The notes: a model not told the origin generated them from the letters alone. DNA of 64,000 bases from Maylandia zebra (GCF_041146795.1 NC_135187.1:3731556-3795555); one strand, 5' to 3'. Counted from the first letter of the stretch, positions 9,330 to 20,057 are shown. Numbers and translations: made by a program.

Positions 9330-9812
9330 ATGACTTTGATCTGCGTCCTCATCTGGACTCTCCTCTGCTGCTGCTTCACAGGTAAAGTCCAGAGAATCAA
9401 ACTCCTCTCCTCTATCAACATCTGTCCCTCTGAAATGAAGCCCACAAAACCATGAAGCTGCTTTATGTTTTTGTCTCTGTGTCCTCAGAGTCCAGAGGAC
9501 AGATCACAGTGACTCAGCCTGGAGCAGTGAGCTCTGCTGTGGGAGGAACTGTGAGCATCATATGTAGGACCAGTCAGGATGTTTATGTAGATGGCAGCTA
9601 CCACCGTTTAGCCTGGTATCAACAGAGAAACGTTGGGCCTCCTAAACTACTTATTAGTAGTGCTTCTTATAAAAAATCAGAATGTCCAGCTCGTTTTACA
9701 GGCAGTGGATCAAACTCTGACTTCATTCTGACCATCAGTGGAGTCCAGGCTGAAGATGCAGCAGTTTATTACTGTCAGAGTTATCATGTTATCAACAGTA
9801 AAGATGTGTTCA
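9330..9812 (+). CDS. Ig light chain V gene V1 (leader 9330-9381, V exon 9489-9812)
   Basis: A germline light-chain variable gene. The leader exon encodes the hydrophobic [17 protein letters not shown] signal, followed by a GTAAAG donor, a 107-bp intron and a TCCTCAG acceptor. The V exon has FR1 [13 protein letters not shown], the first Cys, the WYQQ framework 2, a long CDR1 (DVYVDGSYHRLA) and the YYC of FR3, and ends at the RSS. It is odd in FR3: the usual SGIPARF reads SECPARF, adding an unpaired cysteine, and FR2 reads QRNVGPP in place of QKDGGVP. The reading frame is open, but folding may be affected. Plus strand, opposite to J2-C1, so joining would be by inversion. Confidence 0.93.
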
Positions 9813-9840
9813 CACAGTGAAAAACAGTCGTACAAAAACC
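9813..9840 (+). promoter_or_regulatory. 12-RSS of V1
   Basis: CACAGTG heptamer, 12-bp spacer, ACAAAAACC nonamer. Perfect match to consensus except the last nonamer base. Confidence 0.95.
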
Positions 9841-9918
9841 TCCCTCAGTCAGACTGAACAGAAACTGAAGTGACTGCTGCAGCTGGAAGATACTGCAGAG
9901 ACTGATACAGTTCACTGA

Positions 9919-9920
<2 letters not shown>

Positions 9921-9986
<66 letters not shown>
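9921..9986. repeat. (CA)n microsatellite 3' of V1
   Basis: Uninterrupted AC dinucleotide run about 80 bp beyond the RSS. The same run follows most other V genes. Confidence 0.95.
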
Positions 9987-9991
<5 letters not shown>

Positions 9992-10079
9992 CTTCCAATC
10001 TAAAAATAGTTTCTTTTTCTCTTTTCCCTAACGATTAAGTAAAAATCAGTCAACATGTTCAACAAGTCGAATAGTTATA

Positions 10080-11642
10080 CAGGGAGTGCAGAATTATTAG
10101 GCAAGTTGTATTTTTGAGGAATGATTTTATCATTGAACAACAACCATGTTCTCAATGAACCCAAAAAACTCATTAATATCAAAGCTGAATGTTTTTGGAA
10201 GTAGTTTTTAGTTTGTTTTTAGTTGTAGCTATTTTAGGGGGATATCTGTGTGTGCAGGTGACTATTACTGTGCATAATTATTAGGCAACTTAACGAAAAA
10301 CAAATATATACCCATTTCAATTATTTATTTTTACCAGTGACACCAATATAACATCTCCACATTCACAAATATACATTTCTGACATTCAAAAAGAAAACAA
10401 AAACAAATCAGCGACCAATATAGCCACCTTTCTCTGCAAGGACACTCAAAAGCCTGCCATCCATGGATTCTGTCAGTGTTTTGATCTGTTCACCATCAAC
10501 ATTGCGTGCAGCAGCAACCACAGCCTCCCAGACACTGTTCAGAGAGGTGTACTGTTTTCCCTCCTTGTAAATCTCACATTTGATGATGGACCACAGGTTC
10601 TCAATGGGGTTCAGATCAGGTGAACAAGGAGGCCATGTCATTAGTTTTTCTTCTTTTATACCCTTTCTTGCCAGCCACGCTGTGGAGTACTTGGACGCGT
10701 GTGATGGAGCATTGTCCTGCATGAAAATCATGTTTTTCTTGAAGGATGCAGACTTCTTCCTGTACCACTGCTTGAAGAAGGTGTCTTCCAGAAACTGGCA
10801 GTAGGACTGGGAGTTGAGCTTGACTCCATCCTCAACCCGAAAAGGCCCCACAAGCTCATCTTTGATGATACCAGCCCAAACCAGTACTCCACCTCCACCT
10901 TGCTGGCGTCTGAGCCGGACTGGAGCTCTCTGCCCTTTACCAATCCAGCCACGGGCCCATCCATCTGGCCCATCAAGACTCACTCTCATTTCATCAGTCC
11001 ATAAAACCTTAGAAAAACCAGTCTTGAGATATTTCTTGGCCCAGTCTTGACGTTTCAGCTTGTGTGTCTTGTTCAGTGGTGGTCGTCTTTCAGCCTTTCT
11101 TACCTTGGCCATGTCTCTGAGTATTGCACACCTTGTGCTTTTGGGCACTCCAGTGATGTTGCAGCTCTGAAATATGGCCAAACTGGTGGCAAGTGGCATC
11201 TTGGCAGCTGCACGCTTGACTTTTCTCAGTTCATGGGCAGTTATTGTGCGCCTTGGTTTTTCCACACGCTTCTTGCGACCCTGTTGACTATTTTGAATGA
11301 AACGCTTGATTGTTCGATGATCACGCTTCAGAAGCTTTTCAATTTTGAGACTGCTGCATCCCTCTGCAAGATATCTCACTATTTTTGACTTTTCTGAGCC
11401 TGTCAAGTCCTTCTTTTGACCCATTTTGCCAAAGGAAAGGAAGTTGCCTAATAATTATGCACACCTGATATAGGGTGTTGATGTCATTAGACCACACCCC
11501 TTCTCATTACAGAGATGCACATCACCTAATATGCTTAATTGGTAGTAGGCTTTCGAGCCTATACAGCTTGGAGTAAGACAACATGCATGAAGAGGATGAT
11601 GTGGACAAAACACTCATTTGCCCAATAATTCTGCACCCCCTG
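10080..11642 (-). mobile_element. complete Tc1-like transposon
   Basis: A Tc1/mariner element of 1563 bp with imperfect terminal inverted repeats (CAGGGAGTGCAGAATTATTA at the left; the right end reads CAGGGGGTGCAGAATTATTG on the complement). TA lies on both sides (10,078-10,079 and 11,643-11,644). The left flank matches the uninterrupted copy at 43,510-43,605, which shows the empty site. The transposase frame is fully open, so the element may be recent or active. A truncated relative lies at 50,946. Confidence 0.93.
10408..11424 (-). CDS. Tc1/mariner transposase, intact, DD37E-type
   Basis: A 338-aa DDE transposase that cuts and pastes its own element at TA sites. The N-terminal paired-like helix-turn-helix region (residues 1-110) includes KLLKRDHRTIKRFI and a basic KPRR linker. 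Catalytic residues are Asp144 (WTDEM), Asp237 (MQDNAPSH) and Glu275 (DLNPIENLW). I count 37 residues between the second Asp and the Glu, in contrast to 34 in classical Tc1. A glycine-rich QQGGGG box is present at 174-179. Length is normal for the family and there is no internal stop. Start chosen at the ATG of MGQKKD, which is also preserved in the truncated copy at 51,092. Confidence 0.95.
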   Translation of the reverse strand: MGQKKDLTGSEKSKIVRYLAEGCSSLKIEKLLKRDHRTIKRFIQNSQQGRKKRVEKPRRTITAHELRKVKRAAAKMPLATSLAIFQSCNITGVPKSTRCAILRDMAKVRKAERRPPLNKTHKLKRQDWAKKYLKTGFSKVLWTDEMRVSLDGPDGWARGWIGKGQRAPVRLRRQQGGGGVLVWAGIIKDELVGPFRVEDGVKLNSQSYCQFLEDTFFKQWYRKKSASFKKNMIFMQDNAPSHASKYSTAWLARKGIKEEKLMTWPPCSPDLNPIENLWSIIKCEIYKEGKQYTSLNSVWEAVVAAARNVDGEQIKTLTESMDGRLLSVLAEKGGYIGR

Positions 11643-11644
11643 TA

Positions 11645-11850
11645 TAATGACAGCGATTGAGTTGAGTATAGAGAAACAGGAAATAAGGGGGGTGAAGAAG
11701 TGGTGTTTTAGTGATGCTGATTGGGATACATTTAGAATAGTTAGTGATGAAGAAATGCAAAGGATTGATATGAATGTGGGGGAGGATGAGTTAAATTTTT
11801 TTGTTTGTAAGGCAGTTTTAGAGGCGGCAACCAGGGTGTATCTGTAGATG
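11645..11850 (+). pseudogene. LINE ORF fragment
   Basis: A 67-codon open stretch (MTAIELSIEKQEIRGVKKW... ATRVYL) resembling the segment between endonuclease and reverse transcriptase of vertebrate LINEs. It starts directly at the right TA of the Tc1-like element and is truncated at both ends. The family assignment is tentative. Confidence 0.4.
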
Positions 11851-11970
11851 CACAAACATAAAAGTTTCACATATTTTGGTTTACAAGGTTACAAAACTCA
11901 GTTCACAACTACGCACTTTATTTACAAGTACAAAATATTTATGACCACAATTTCAGCCCATAGCCATTGT
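11846..11970. repeat. dispersed repeat, inverted copy at about 57,770-57,895
   Basis: The sequence from TAGATGCACAAACATAAAAG to about 11,970 is the reverse complement of 57,770-57,895. It is a mobile-element fragment of unknown class. Confidence 0.7.
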
Positions 11971-12888
11971 CTAAAAACATGTAGAGACCTCTATCGAACA
12001 CATTGCTCCAAAATCTTCCAGAGATGTTCAACTGTGTCGAGCTCAGGGGACTGTAGAAAACACGAGAATCACATCATTTTTATTCTCATTCAAATATTCA
12101 TTGGTCTCTAGTGCTTCTTGTCATCCTGGAAGAGATCACTCAGCTCAAGACTGAATTGTTTAATGACATTAGTGATCACTCAGAACAAATCATGTTATCT
12201 TAATATTAAAAGAAAGATCATATGTACGTCTTTATCAGAACAGGGATTCACGTCAGTGCGTGGGGCTGTAGCCTCAGGCTTATGTTGTACTCTTTTTAGT
12301 AACGACCCTGACACTGACCATCCTGTCTGATTGGTCAACAAGTCAAACAACCCAGTGTGTCACAGTTTCTGTGTGTCTGACTTCATCTTTGCACTGAAAC
12401 AGACAATAACAGACATCTTTGTATTTGTTATACAGTCTCTCAGCTGGACTAAATAATAAAAATCAACATATCTGCATGATAAACATTTACACAAACCTAA
12501 TCTAAAATATTACTGCAAATGTAAAAACTGTCATGATGGAAGAAAACCCAATGCTATGGTAATTAAAAGATAACACACATTTGGGCCTATATTAAACCTT
12601 AGATATTCACATAATTATTATGTTATTATAGGGATATTGTTATTATTGTAAACTACTAAATCATAAGTGATCACACTCTCTGAACAGTAAAGAAAATCAT
12701 TGAACAAATGCAACAACAATAATTGTTTCAGTTTGACCTTGTAAACAGAAGTTGACAAAACACTGTGGAGGTGTGAAGACTTCAGTCAAAACTTGTGATT
12801 TTCTTCAGCAGATGGAGTTTCACCAACATGAATTCAAAATAAATCTTCTGCTGTGTTTTAAAATATCGTCACTTAGTAAAAGTGAAGA
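11971..12888. other. intergenic, no gene seen
   Basis: AT-rich sequence with no convincing ORF, V, J or C homology. Confidence 0.5.
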
Positions 12889-13013
12889 GTCACTGACTCT
12901 ACTGCTGGACACGCCGGGGCTCCTTGTTCAGGGTGAGACTCTCTGTGGAAACTTTGCTTCAGCATGCAGCCAGGTTCACCACAATGATGTTCTGCTATGA
13001 TGGAGAAACTCAG
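12889..13013 (+). pseudogene. relic of a second-family V gene: leader exon and intron start only
   Basis: Matches the V8 leader exon and the first part of its intron (SLTLLL..., CCTTGTTCAGG, then GTGAGACTCTCTG, through GATGGAGAAACTC). The ATGs are destroyed (GAAGAG replaces ATGATG), and the match stops in the intron. No V exon or RSS follows. A dispersed fish repeat begins at about 13,020. Confidence 0.75.
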
Positions 13014-13802
13014 AAAAACAGTCTGTGCAGGTCCTCAGTCATCCAGATCATGGTCGTGTAAGGAGCTTAGAAAGAAACAAACTGGACTTCTTTAAGTTTC
13101 TTGAAGATGTTTCACCTCTCATCCAAGAAGCTTCTTCAGGTCTAAAAGACACACAGTTAAAACCATCTTTGTTAAAAATGTGTCTAAAATGTTTTTAAAA
13201 CTTGTGTTCTTTATGAAGATGCCATGAATGATTTATTTAATCAGGAATCAGTGAGAGGAAAATACGATGTTATGTTGAAGACAGCTGTCCTTCATGATTT
13301 CGCTGCAGTAAGGAAGAGCATCCTGCTGTACAAATGAACCTGAGGAAGGATCTGGAGAATGGAAGTGCTGTCAGAGAGCTGACCGATGGAATCAGAATCT
13401 ATTCATAGAACGAAGGTTTACCGTATGAAAATAATAAAAGAAAACAATAATAAGAGAGACAGATCTATATGCTATTATGTTCCCCACATCTTTATCTGAC
13501 CAAAAATATCAAGATCGAGAGTTGTTAAAGAAAATGAGAAAATCATTGGACATTAACACTGTACCTCAGCTTTGTTCACCATAATTACCTCCACCTAATA
13601 TAATATAAACTAGCATACAGATGAAGACACTGATCAGCTTCAGAAAGCTCAGGGATCAGTAATTTGACATTAACTGCTGATTTGTGTTTCTCATGCACAC
13701 AATAATAAACATGAAATGCAAAGAAAAACAACATTATAAAACAAAAAAACAGACAAAGTCATTCAATGTGTGTGTCAGTCAGTTCATTTCCATAGAGAGG
13801 CA
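13014..13802. other. intergenic with dispersed repeat
   Basis: About 13,020-13,150 looks like a common fish interspersed repeat (gtttcacctctcatccaagaagcttcttc). The rest is AT-rich V2 upstream flank with no gene seen. Confidence 0.45.
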
Positions 13803-13849
13803 CTTTGCATCAGCAGCACCATGCTCCAGTGCTCTGGGAGAGTTTATAG
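13803..13849 (+). promoter_or_regulatory. V2 promoter: octamer-like and TATA-like
   Basis: CTTTGCAT at 13,803-13,810 and TTTATAG 40 bp further on, with the same geometry as V1. Confidence 0.7.
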
Positions 13850-13928
13850 TCCTGAGAGTTGAACACTGGATGACTGACAGCTGTCCTTCATCACAACAGA
13901 AGCCACAGAAATCCTCCTCATCAAAAAC

Positions 13929-14402
13929 ATGACTTTGATCTGCGTCCTCATCTGGACTCTCCTCTGCTGCTGCTTCACAGGTAAAGTCCAGAGAATCAAA
14001 CTCCTCTCCTCTATCAACATCTGTCCCTCTGAAATGAAGCCCACAAAACCATGAAGCTGCTTTATGTTTTTGTCTCTGTGTCCTCAGAGTCCAGAGGACA
14101 GATCACAGTGACTCAGCCTGGAGCAGTGAGCTCTGCTGTGGGAGGAACTGTGAGCATCAAGTGTCGGACCAGTCAGGATGTTTATAGCAAATACTATTTA
14201 CACTGGTACCAACAGAAAGATGGAGGAGTTCCTAAACTGCTCATTTATGTTGCTAGCAATCGACAATCAGGGATTCCAGCTCGTTTTACAGGCAGTGGAT
14301 CAAACTCTGACTTCACTCTGACCATCAGTGGAGTCCAGGCTGAAGATGCAGCAGTTTATTACTGTCAGAGTTTTCACTTTCCTAACAGTCAGTATGTGTT
14401 CA
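13929..14402 (+). CDS. Ig light chain V gene V2 (leader 13929-13980, V exon 14088-14402)
   Basis: A complete germline V gene of the main family. It has the same leader and 107-bp intron as V1. The V exon reads [25 protein letters not shown]1 [27 protein letters not shown]2 [19 protein letters not shown] and [15 protein letters not shown]. Both canonical cysteines and the Trp are present and there are no stops, so it looks functional. It lies on the plus strand about 1.1 kb from the 3' end of C2 (minus), so joining to J3 would be by inversion. Confidence 0.95.
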
Positions 14403-14430
14403 CACAGTGAAAAACAGTCGTACAAAAACC
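14403..14430 (+). promoter_or_regulatory. 12-RSS of V2
   Basis: CACAGTG, 12-bp spacer, ACAAAAACC. Confidence 0.95.
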
Positions 14431-14475
14431 TCCCTCAGTCAGACTGAACAGAAACTGAAGTGACTGCTGCACTGA

Positions 14476-14477
<2 letters not shown>

Positions 14478-14560
<83 letters not shown>
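14478..14560. repeat. (CA)n microsatellite 3' of V2
   Basis: AC run with one T interruption. The conserved segment between RSS and repeat is shortened here compared with V1. Confidence 0.95.
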
Positions 14561-14566
<6 letters not shown>

Positions 14567-15397
14567 TTTATGTGGGTTTGACTCAAAACATCAGACTTGT
14601 GTCCATCCTGACGAGCTCGCACAGAAGAACATGTGAAACACAAAACAGTTGATACTGTGAGTCAGATCTGTGATGAAGAAACTCTCCTGTAAATATTCAA
14701 ACTAGGAAGTAGTTATTAAATGAGAATATTTTAGTAAACTGCAGTACTGATATATGTATGTATGTAGATTGCTCAGCTACATTCTTGGTCACAGAAATAT
14801 TTCACATGATTTGATCTGAAGATTTAAAGTTTAGTTCATCAAGTCTTTAACTTCATCTTTGTGACATAAATTATTCTGACATTTACACTTTTTAACCTGC
14901 ACTGATGTTCTGAAAGAGACATTTTTAGTGTCTCCTATGTTGATAAAGAAAGTTTAGTTTTTCTTTGGGTTATTTTATCAATTCTGACTTTGAAGAAAAC
15001 CAGGACGGGTCTCATCATGGGTCACATGCAGGTTACAATAATCTGTCACCATGTTTTCTACTTCTTCTACACCCAACAGCAAAGATCATCACAAAATCCA
15101 ACATGATGGAAAATAATGCAGCTGCAAAAGACTTTAAAACTATTTATAACAGGGAGCAGCTGTTGGCTGTGATTCTATTTTTAACTTATTGCTTTTTGTT
15201 TTCTTTTTTTTAGTTGTTTTCATTTTTTTACATTTACACTCTGATGTGATACAGCACATGTGATTCTCTCAGTCAAAGTTACTGAAGCAGAGATTTTCAG
15301 TGTATGGAAGCATCACTGCTGAACCTGAAGGATGATTATCAGACAGAAGAGCAGCTGAATGGAAACACATGAAAACCACTATTTGAAGACCTCAGTT
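14561..15397. other. V2 3' flank, duplicated downstream of V5
   Basis: About 14,561-15,130 is nearly identical to 33,335-33,905 downstream of V5. The small ORF it contains (14,965 onward) is conserved only by that duplication and is not called. The V5 copy is broken by a transposon at a TA (33,919), the V2 copy is not. Confidence 0.75.
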
Positions 15398-15403
15398 TTT
15401 ATT
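15398..15403 (-). terminator. AATAAA polyadenylation signal of C2
   Basis: AATAAA on the minus strand about 130 bp after the C2 stop codon. Confidence 0.6.
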
Positions 15404-15534
15404 TGAAGTATTAAAACCATCAACAGTGCCACAAGCATGAAAACATGAAAACTATCAAAGCAATACAGACACAGAGGGAGCAGACTGAGAGAAGCTGCAG
15501 ACTAAAGCCAGTATCAGAGTCCCAGTGAGTCAGC

Positions 15535-15863
15535 TCAGGACTGGGAACACTGGTCTGTCATCAGAGTCTCTGAGAGTGGAGTGTGGGAGCCCTGGGTGGC
15601 CTCACAGGTCACAGAGCCCACCTTCTCCCACTGGTCTGCAGGGAGCCTCAGGGTGCTGCTCCAGCTGTAGTGGCCGTCATTCTGCAGCGCCCCGGGGCTC
15701 CTGCTCTCCTCCCAGCTGATGCTGCTTCTTCCATCCACCTTCCAGGACAGCCTCCAGTCTGAGGGGAAGCCCTTGTTGGCCACACACATGACTGTAGCCT
15801 TCCCCTGCTGCAGCTCCTCACTAGAGGGCGCCAGCACGGTCAGGGAGGGGGGGACTCGACCCA
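15535..15863 (-). CDS. Ig light chain constant exon C2, intact
   Basis: A complete single-exon light-chain C domain of 109 codons plus a split codon. The acceptor is ctgcag preceded by a CT-rich tract (15,864-15,890). It carries the C-domain landmarks [15 protein letters not shown], first Cys in [14 protein letters not shown], Trp in RLSWKVDG, the FSWSSTL-equivalent YSWSSTLRL, second Cys in GSVTCEATQ, and ends DQCSQS with the Cys that bonds to the heavy chain. It is a different subtype from C3/C4 ([10 protein letters not shown] against KELEQGKATL). It is spliced to J3, 730 bp upstream on the same strand. Confidence 0.96.
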
Positions 15864-16593
15864 CTGCAGAGAGAGAGAGAGAGATGTTAGAGAAACTGGG
15901 AGTTGAAACTGCTCTTCAGCTGTTTCACTTCTCTATCTGAGATTGGTACCCATGGTAACAGACAGGCTTCACTGCTGAACCATGGCAACAGACGAGTTTC
16001 AGTACCAAAGATAAAAATATTAAAGCGTTTCTTTGACTTCTGATGTACTCATGTGCGTTATGTTTGTATTATTTATTAGTTTTATAATTAGAAAAAAAAA
16101 AAAGAAATTAACATGTCAGATTTTTCTCATAAACTTGTCATAAACAATTGTATGTAAAACAGAAAAAAGCATAGACCTTTTTTTGCTCTATTTGGAACAA
16201 TAAAGATAACTGTACTTACTCACACATTAAAATCCATAAAATCAGCAAACCTCAGACATCAAACTGTTAATGTGTCGTTAATAATGTTAAATATTTAAGA
16301 ACTATTAATTTTAGATGGATGTCACATTATTTGCAGCAAAAGGTTGAAGACAAAACTTTTATGGAAATGTAAAATATATAAACGTTTTCTACTTTCCTTC
16401 AAGAAAAAAAAAACTTTTGAAAGTTTAATTTCCAGTAAAAATAAATGCACAAGACGATTTTAGTCTGAATTCAAAATTTACACTGATATTAGATTTTATA
16501 TTTATGAGAAACATGAAGTATTTATGTAGAAGGAAATGAAATGAACCTTAATGATACAAGTTTGAGCTTCATAAATGAGTGAAATGTACTTAC
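15864..16593 (-). other. J-C intron of cluster B
   Basis: AT-rich intron between the J3 donor and the C2 acceptor, with no other gene. Light-chain J-C introns often hold enhancers, but no clear enhancer motif cluster was identified by eye. Confidence 0.7.
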
Positions 16594-16631
16594 AGTTAAC
16601 ATCCAGTCTGGTTCCTCCACCGAACGTGTAC
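16594..16631 (-). CDS. JL segment J3 (functional-looking)
   Basis: A 38-nt J segment encoding [12 protein letters not shown] with donor GTAAGT (16,593 downward), in phase with the C2 acceptor. Intact RSS. It differs from J2 at its 3' end (DVN against EFG). Confidence 0.94.
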
Positions 16632-16670
16632 CACAGTGATACAAACTCATTGAGGCGCCGTACAAAAACC
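16632..16670 (-). promoter_or_regulatory. 23-bp-spacer RSS of J3
   Basis: CACTGTG, 23-bp spacer, GGTTTTTGT nonamer on the minus strand. Confidence 0.95.
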
Positions 16671-17346
16671 TCTGACTGTAGAGAGACACGGCTCTCTGAC
16701 TCTGAGACAAACAAACTCAACAAAATCATTCACTGTTTGCATAATGTTATAAAAATAAAAAACAAACAGTGCAACATGCTTTTATAAATTGCATTTTTAA
16801 AATTAGATTCACAGTTCAGATAATTTTATTAATTCCAAAGTTTGTTTGCAGCTTTCCCACACTACCTGCTCACACGGTCAAACTCACACAGCCTACACTC
16901 TTTAAACAATAATCACAAGCACTGTTGCACGTCAAGGCAGAGATAAACAAGCAATGAGGTCAAGGAAAAAGTAAATAAATACATCAAAATGAACAAAAAT
17001 GTTCAAAATAAATAAACAGAATATGAAGGGTAAATGTCTGAAAATGAAGAATCACAGAAACATTCATCTAAACGACTCCTGTCAGCGTTCAGGAATCTAA
17101 CAGCTGAGGGAATGAAGGATTTGAAGTTTCTGTTTGTTCTACACTGAGGTTCAAGGTAACGGTGACCTGAGAACAACTTCCTGAACTCAGATGACAAAAC
17201 ACGTTCAGGATGGATAATAATGTTTTTGTCCTTCATTTTCAGAGTGTCTCTCTGCCTGACCTCCGTGGTTTTGGAGCAGGTATTTATAAATAAAACACTG
17301 ATCCAGCAGTTCAAGAAATGACTTTCTATAAATGGGCATTAAAAGT
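16671..17346. other. intergenic, no gene seen
   Basis: 5' flank of J3. No convincing coding sequence, only short shadow ORFs. Confidence 0.45.
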
Positions 17347-17935
17347 GTCATGGTCAGGGGGAGCTGGCTGTGTTTTTCCATGATGTCTCTGTGCTTCCAC
17401 CTCTGGGCGGAGCCCTCGTCAGCACACCTGCCATGCTCACCTGATTGTGATCCAGGACAAGCGGCAGTGTTTAAGACCAGCATCAGCATCTCTTCTTTGC
17501 TGGTCCGTCTGCTCAAAACATGTTAGTAACAGGCTGCCTTTACGTCTCGTGCTGTGTTTACCTTTCCTTGTTCTCCTTGTGCTCTCAGGAGCTTCTCAGA
17601 TCCACCAGTCACATTATCAGCAGTTTGCATACCGACCTGTACGCAGGTCATGCTCACGCTGCTTCATGTTCTCAGGCTCATGTTTCATCACCTGTCTGCT
17701 CTCCTGCCTTCAACTGTTCTTCATCACTGGATTAATCATGTTGAGCTCAGTACACTCATCCATCCAGCTCACTCAGCCAACATCACTCCCACTGGAGCGA
17801 CCCCCACTCCACCTGCCAAAACCTTCACTTTTGTGATCCCCACACTAAGAAATCATCTCCAGTGCCATTGTTTATTATTGTGTTGCATAATAAAGCTTCT
17901 GAGTGAACTTTATCCTGACTTCCTGTGATTGAATC
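17347..17935 (+). repeat. LTR-like repeat, possibly 3'-truncated
   Basis: Begins TGTCATGG like other LTRs here, is GC-richer than its surroundings and has an AATAAA near 17,889. No matching GTGACA end or target duplication was found. The call is tentative. Confidence 0.35.
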
Positions 17936-18099
17936 TGCATTTCTCTCCACATCCATGTGCCGGCCTTTATCAACTTTTTTTATTGACATCAAAAAAGTTC
18001 AACCTTCTTCTTCTTTTTCTCTAAATAAATAAATAGGTTTGTTTTAAATGCCAGAGGCCCACCGGAATGTTTGCCTGTCGGCTCTCCACTGCTGTATTC

Positions 18100-18510
18100 A
18101 GAATCAGAATCAGAATACTTTATTAATGCCAAAGGAAATTATTGCCAGATGGAAGAAATTCCACATGGCAACTCTGCGTATTTGTTTTTTCTATTCAATC
18201 ATTTATATCAATGTATTGACACCAATAAACTATACCAACAACTACACCTACATGACCTTCTGTGAAAGGACTGCTGCTACCTACCTGAATGAGTTTGTTT
18301 TAGAATTTAGATTTTATGTTATTTATCCCTATCTATATTGTTGCAGTTTATTACTGCCTTTTTTATTATTTATTGCTGCTCTTTTTTAAACGTATTCTTT
18401 TTAAACTGTATTGTTTATTGCACTGTAGAGGCTGGTGAGAAACAGTATTTTGTTTCAGCCCGGGTAACACCATACGAAATGACAATAAACTTCTTGAGTC
18501 TTGAGTCGTA
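18100..18510. repeat. LINE 3'-end fragments
   Basis: Contains GAATCAGAATACTTTATTAA and ACAATAAACTTCTTGAG, motifs seen at the 3' ends of fish LINEs. No intact ORF. Confidence 0.45.
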
Positions 18511-18622
18511 GAGCTAAACCTTGCCAAGCTAAGTATTTGATGGAGCCTACAGTCTTCAATAATCCATAACTTGCTTCCTCCTTTTATCTGGCAACAGCTG
18601 AAGAAAGCTGTGAAGCTACAGT

Positions 18623-19368
18623 TGTCATATGCCGTGGGAGTGTCTGGTCGGGTGTGGTCCAGGTTCCTGTTGCCCGTCCCCTGGGGTGGAGTTGGCCAGC
18701 TCATCACCTGCTTCCAATTCCTGGGCCTCCATCTGGAGGGTTTTCAAGCCAGCGCTGCCTGCCACTCCTCGCCAGTTCGTCCTGCTACCACTAGTGGTAA
18801 ACTAGCCTCCACTGTGTTTGGACTCTGTTTGTCTGGACCGTGGGTAAATGTGTTCTCCTGTGTTCTCCAGATACATCACCCGTCGTGCTCTGTTTCCACT
18901 CCGTTCTCCAGTCTGCCTAGAACCCTAGGACTACACACTCACCTTCTCCTCAGCCTGCCCTCCAGCCCGTACTTCAACGGTGGATCCCTCTCCCCTGGAC
19001 ACCCTGGAACCTGGACCAGCTTCCCCACATTCTCAGCCATCCCTGGGATGCTCCCACGGCAACCCCTCCTCTGCCTAATAGTCGGTGTTTTCAAGTAAGC
19101 ACAAGACTCTCCACTAGTACCACTCACCTCAGCCCTTTAATTGTTTACCAGATCAGTAAAACCTCTTTCCTGTGTTTGCAGAAGTTCCCGCCCGTGTTCT
19201 CTTTGTGTTCCACGTCTGTTTTCCCGTCCTCTGGTCTCCTTCAGTTCCTGCGAATAGTTTCTGTTAGACCCAGCCTTGTTTATTAAGTACCTTTTTCCTT
19301 CAAATAAATTGTACATAGTTCGAGCAATTGAGTCTGCTCTCGAGTCCACTGCATCCTTGTTTGTGACA
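18623..19368 (+). repeat. solo LTR
   Basis: A 746-bp sequence beginning TGTCAT and ending GTGACA, flanked by a perfect 5-bp duplication ACAGT (18,618-18,622 and 19,369-19,373). AATAAA at 19,303-19,308 places it on the plus strand. No internal region remains, as expected after LTR-LTR recombination. Confidence 0.8.
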
Positions 19369-19599
19369 ACAGTATTCTCTTTTTGAACAAAGATGTTAAT
19401 GGCATGGATATGTAACTGACTTTTTGCATGTCCTGAGAACCTGAAGATAGCCTTTTCCCTAAATTTCTAAAGCCTACACGGACAAAGGCTGGGTCACACT
19501 TGTTGACTGATTTGAATAAACTTTGGCACAGTGGAAAATAAGCCCCCCTTGTACACTGTTATGCAACCAAGGAAAAGTTGTGAACCGTTATTGTTGAAA

Positions 19600-20057
19600 C
19601 GACAACACACATTCAGCTCGCTTCTGCACTACTATAAACGTCGGCTTTGAGAGTTTTGAGAACGCTCTCGAAAACGCATACATTTCAAAACGGAGCTGTC
19701 CCGTCGCAGTGTGGACACTCTAAAACGTCGACTTTCTAAAACGATGACGCATTTTAGTCATGTGATGCAGTCATGTGACCAATTAAACAAAGATAGCAGA
19801 GGGCATTATACAGCACTTGTTTTGATTGCTCTCAATTTTGACAGCACTAAAAAAAGATTAATATCAGTTTGTACATGCTCCAGATAGCTTTTCTTCAAAT
19901 TCTTTAATTCTCACTCGCTTTTGCGCAGGACTGGAACGTTTTCAATGTGGACGCACAACTCTGTGAAAACGACTGAAAACGCTAGTGTGGACGCGGAGCA
20001 TTTTCAGAAGAAAAGGCCGTTTTCAAATCTATCCGGGCTAGTGTGGACGTAGCCTTA
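19600..20057 (-). mobile_element. nonautonomous DNA transposon fragment (PIF/Harbinger-related)
   Basis: Ends with GGACGTAGCCTTA and shares, in inverted orientation, sequence with 58,879-59,544 (for example AGATAGCTTTTCTTCAAATT). The left end is not clear. No transposase remains. Confidence 0.6.

Noticed and set aside
9245-9445. A 66-codon antisense ORF conserved in ten copies over the leader and intron
   Set aside because: It is conserved only because the underlying promoter, leader and intron are conserved. It lies antisense to a known exon and has no start context or motif of its own.
9452-9820. ORFs beginning [11 protein letters not shown] at every main-family V
   Set aside because: The ATG lies in the leader-V intron, and the TCCTCAG acceptor 37 bp later starts the real V exon. 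The true start is the leader ATG 122 bp upstream. The terminal codons run into the RSS.
9784-9984. Cys-Val repeat ORFs such as CVCVCV
   Set aside because: Translations of (CA)n/(GT)n microsatellites, not genes.
9921-9986. CRISPR-like array
   Set aside because: Repeats are dinucleotide runs without spacers, in a vertebrate genome.
14965-15213. 82-codon ORF similar to one at 33,739
   Set aside because: Both lie in the same duplicated V 3' flank. The two frames differ at the end, and nothing else supports coding.
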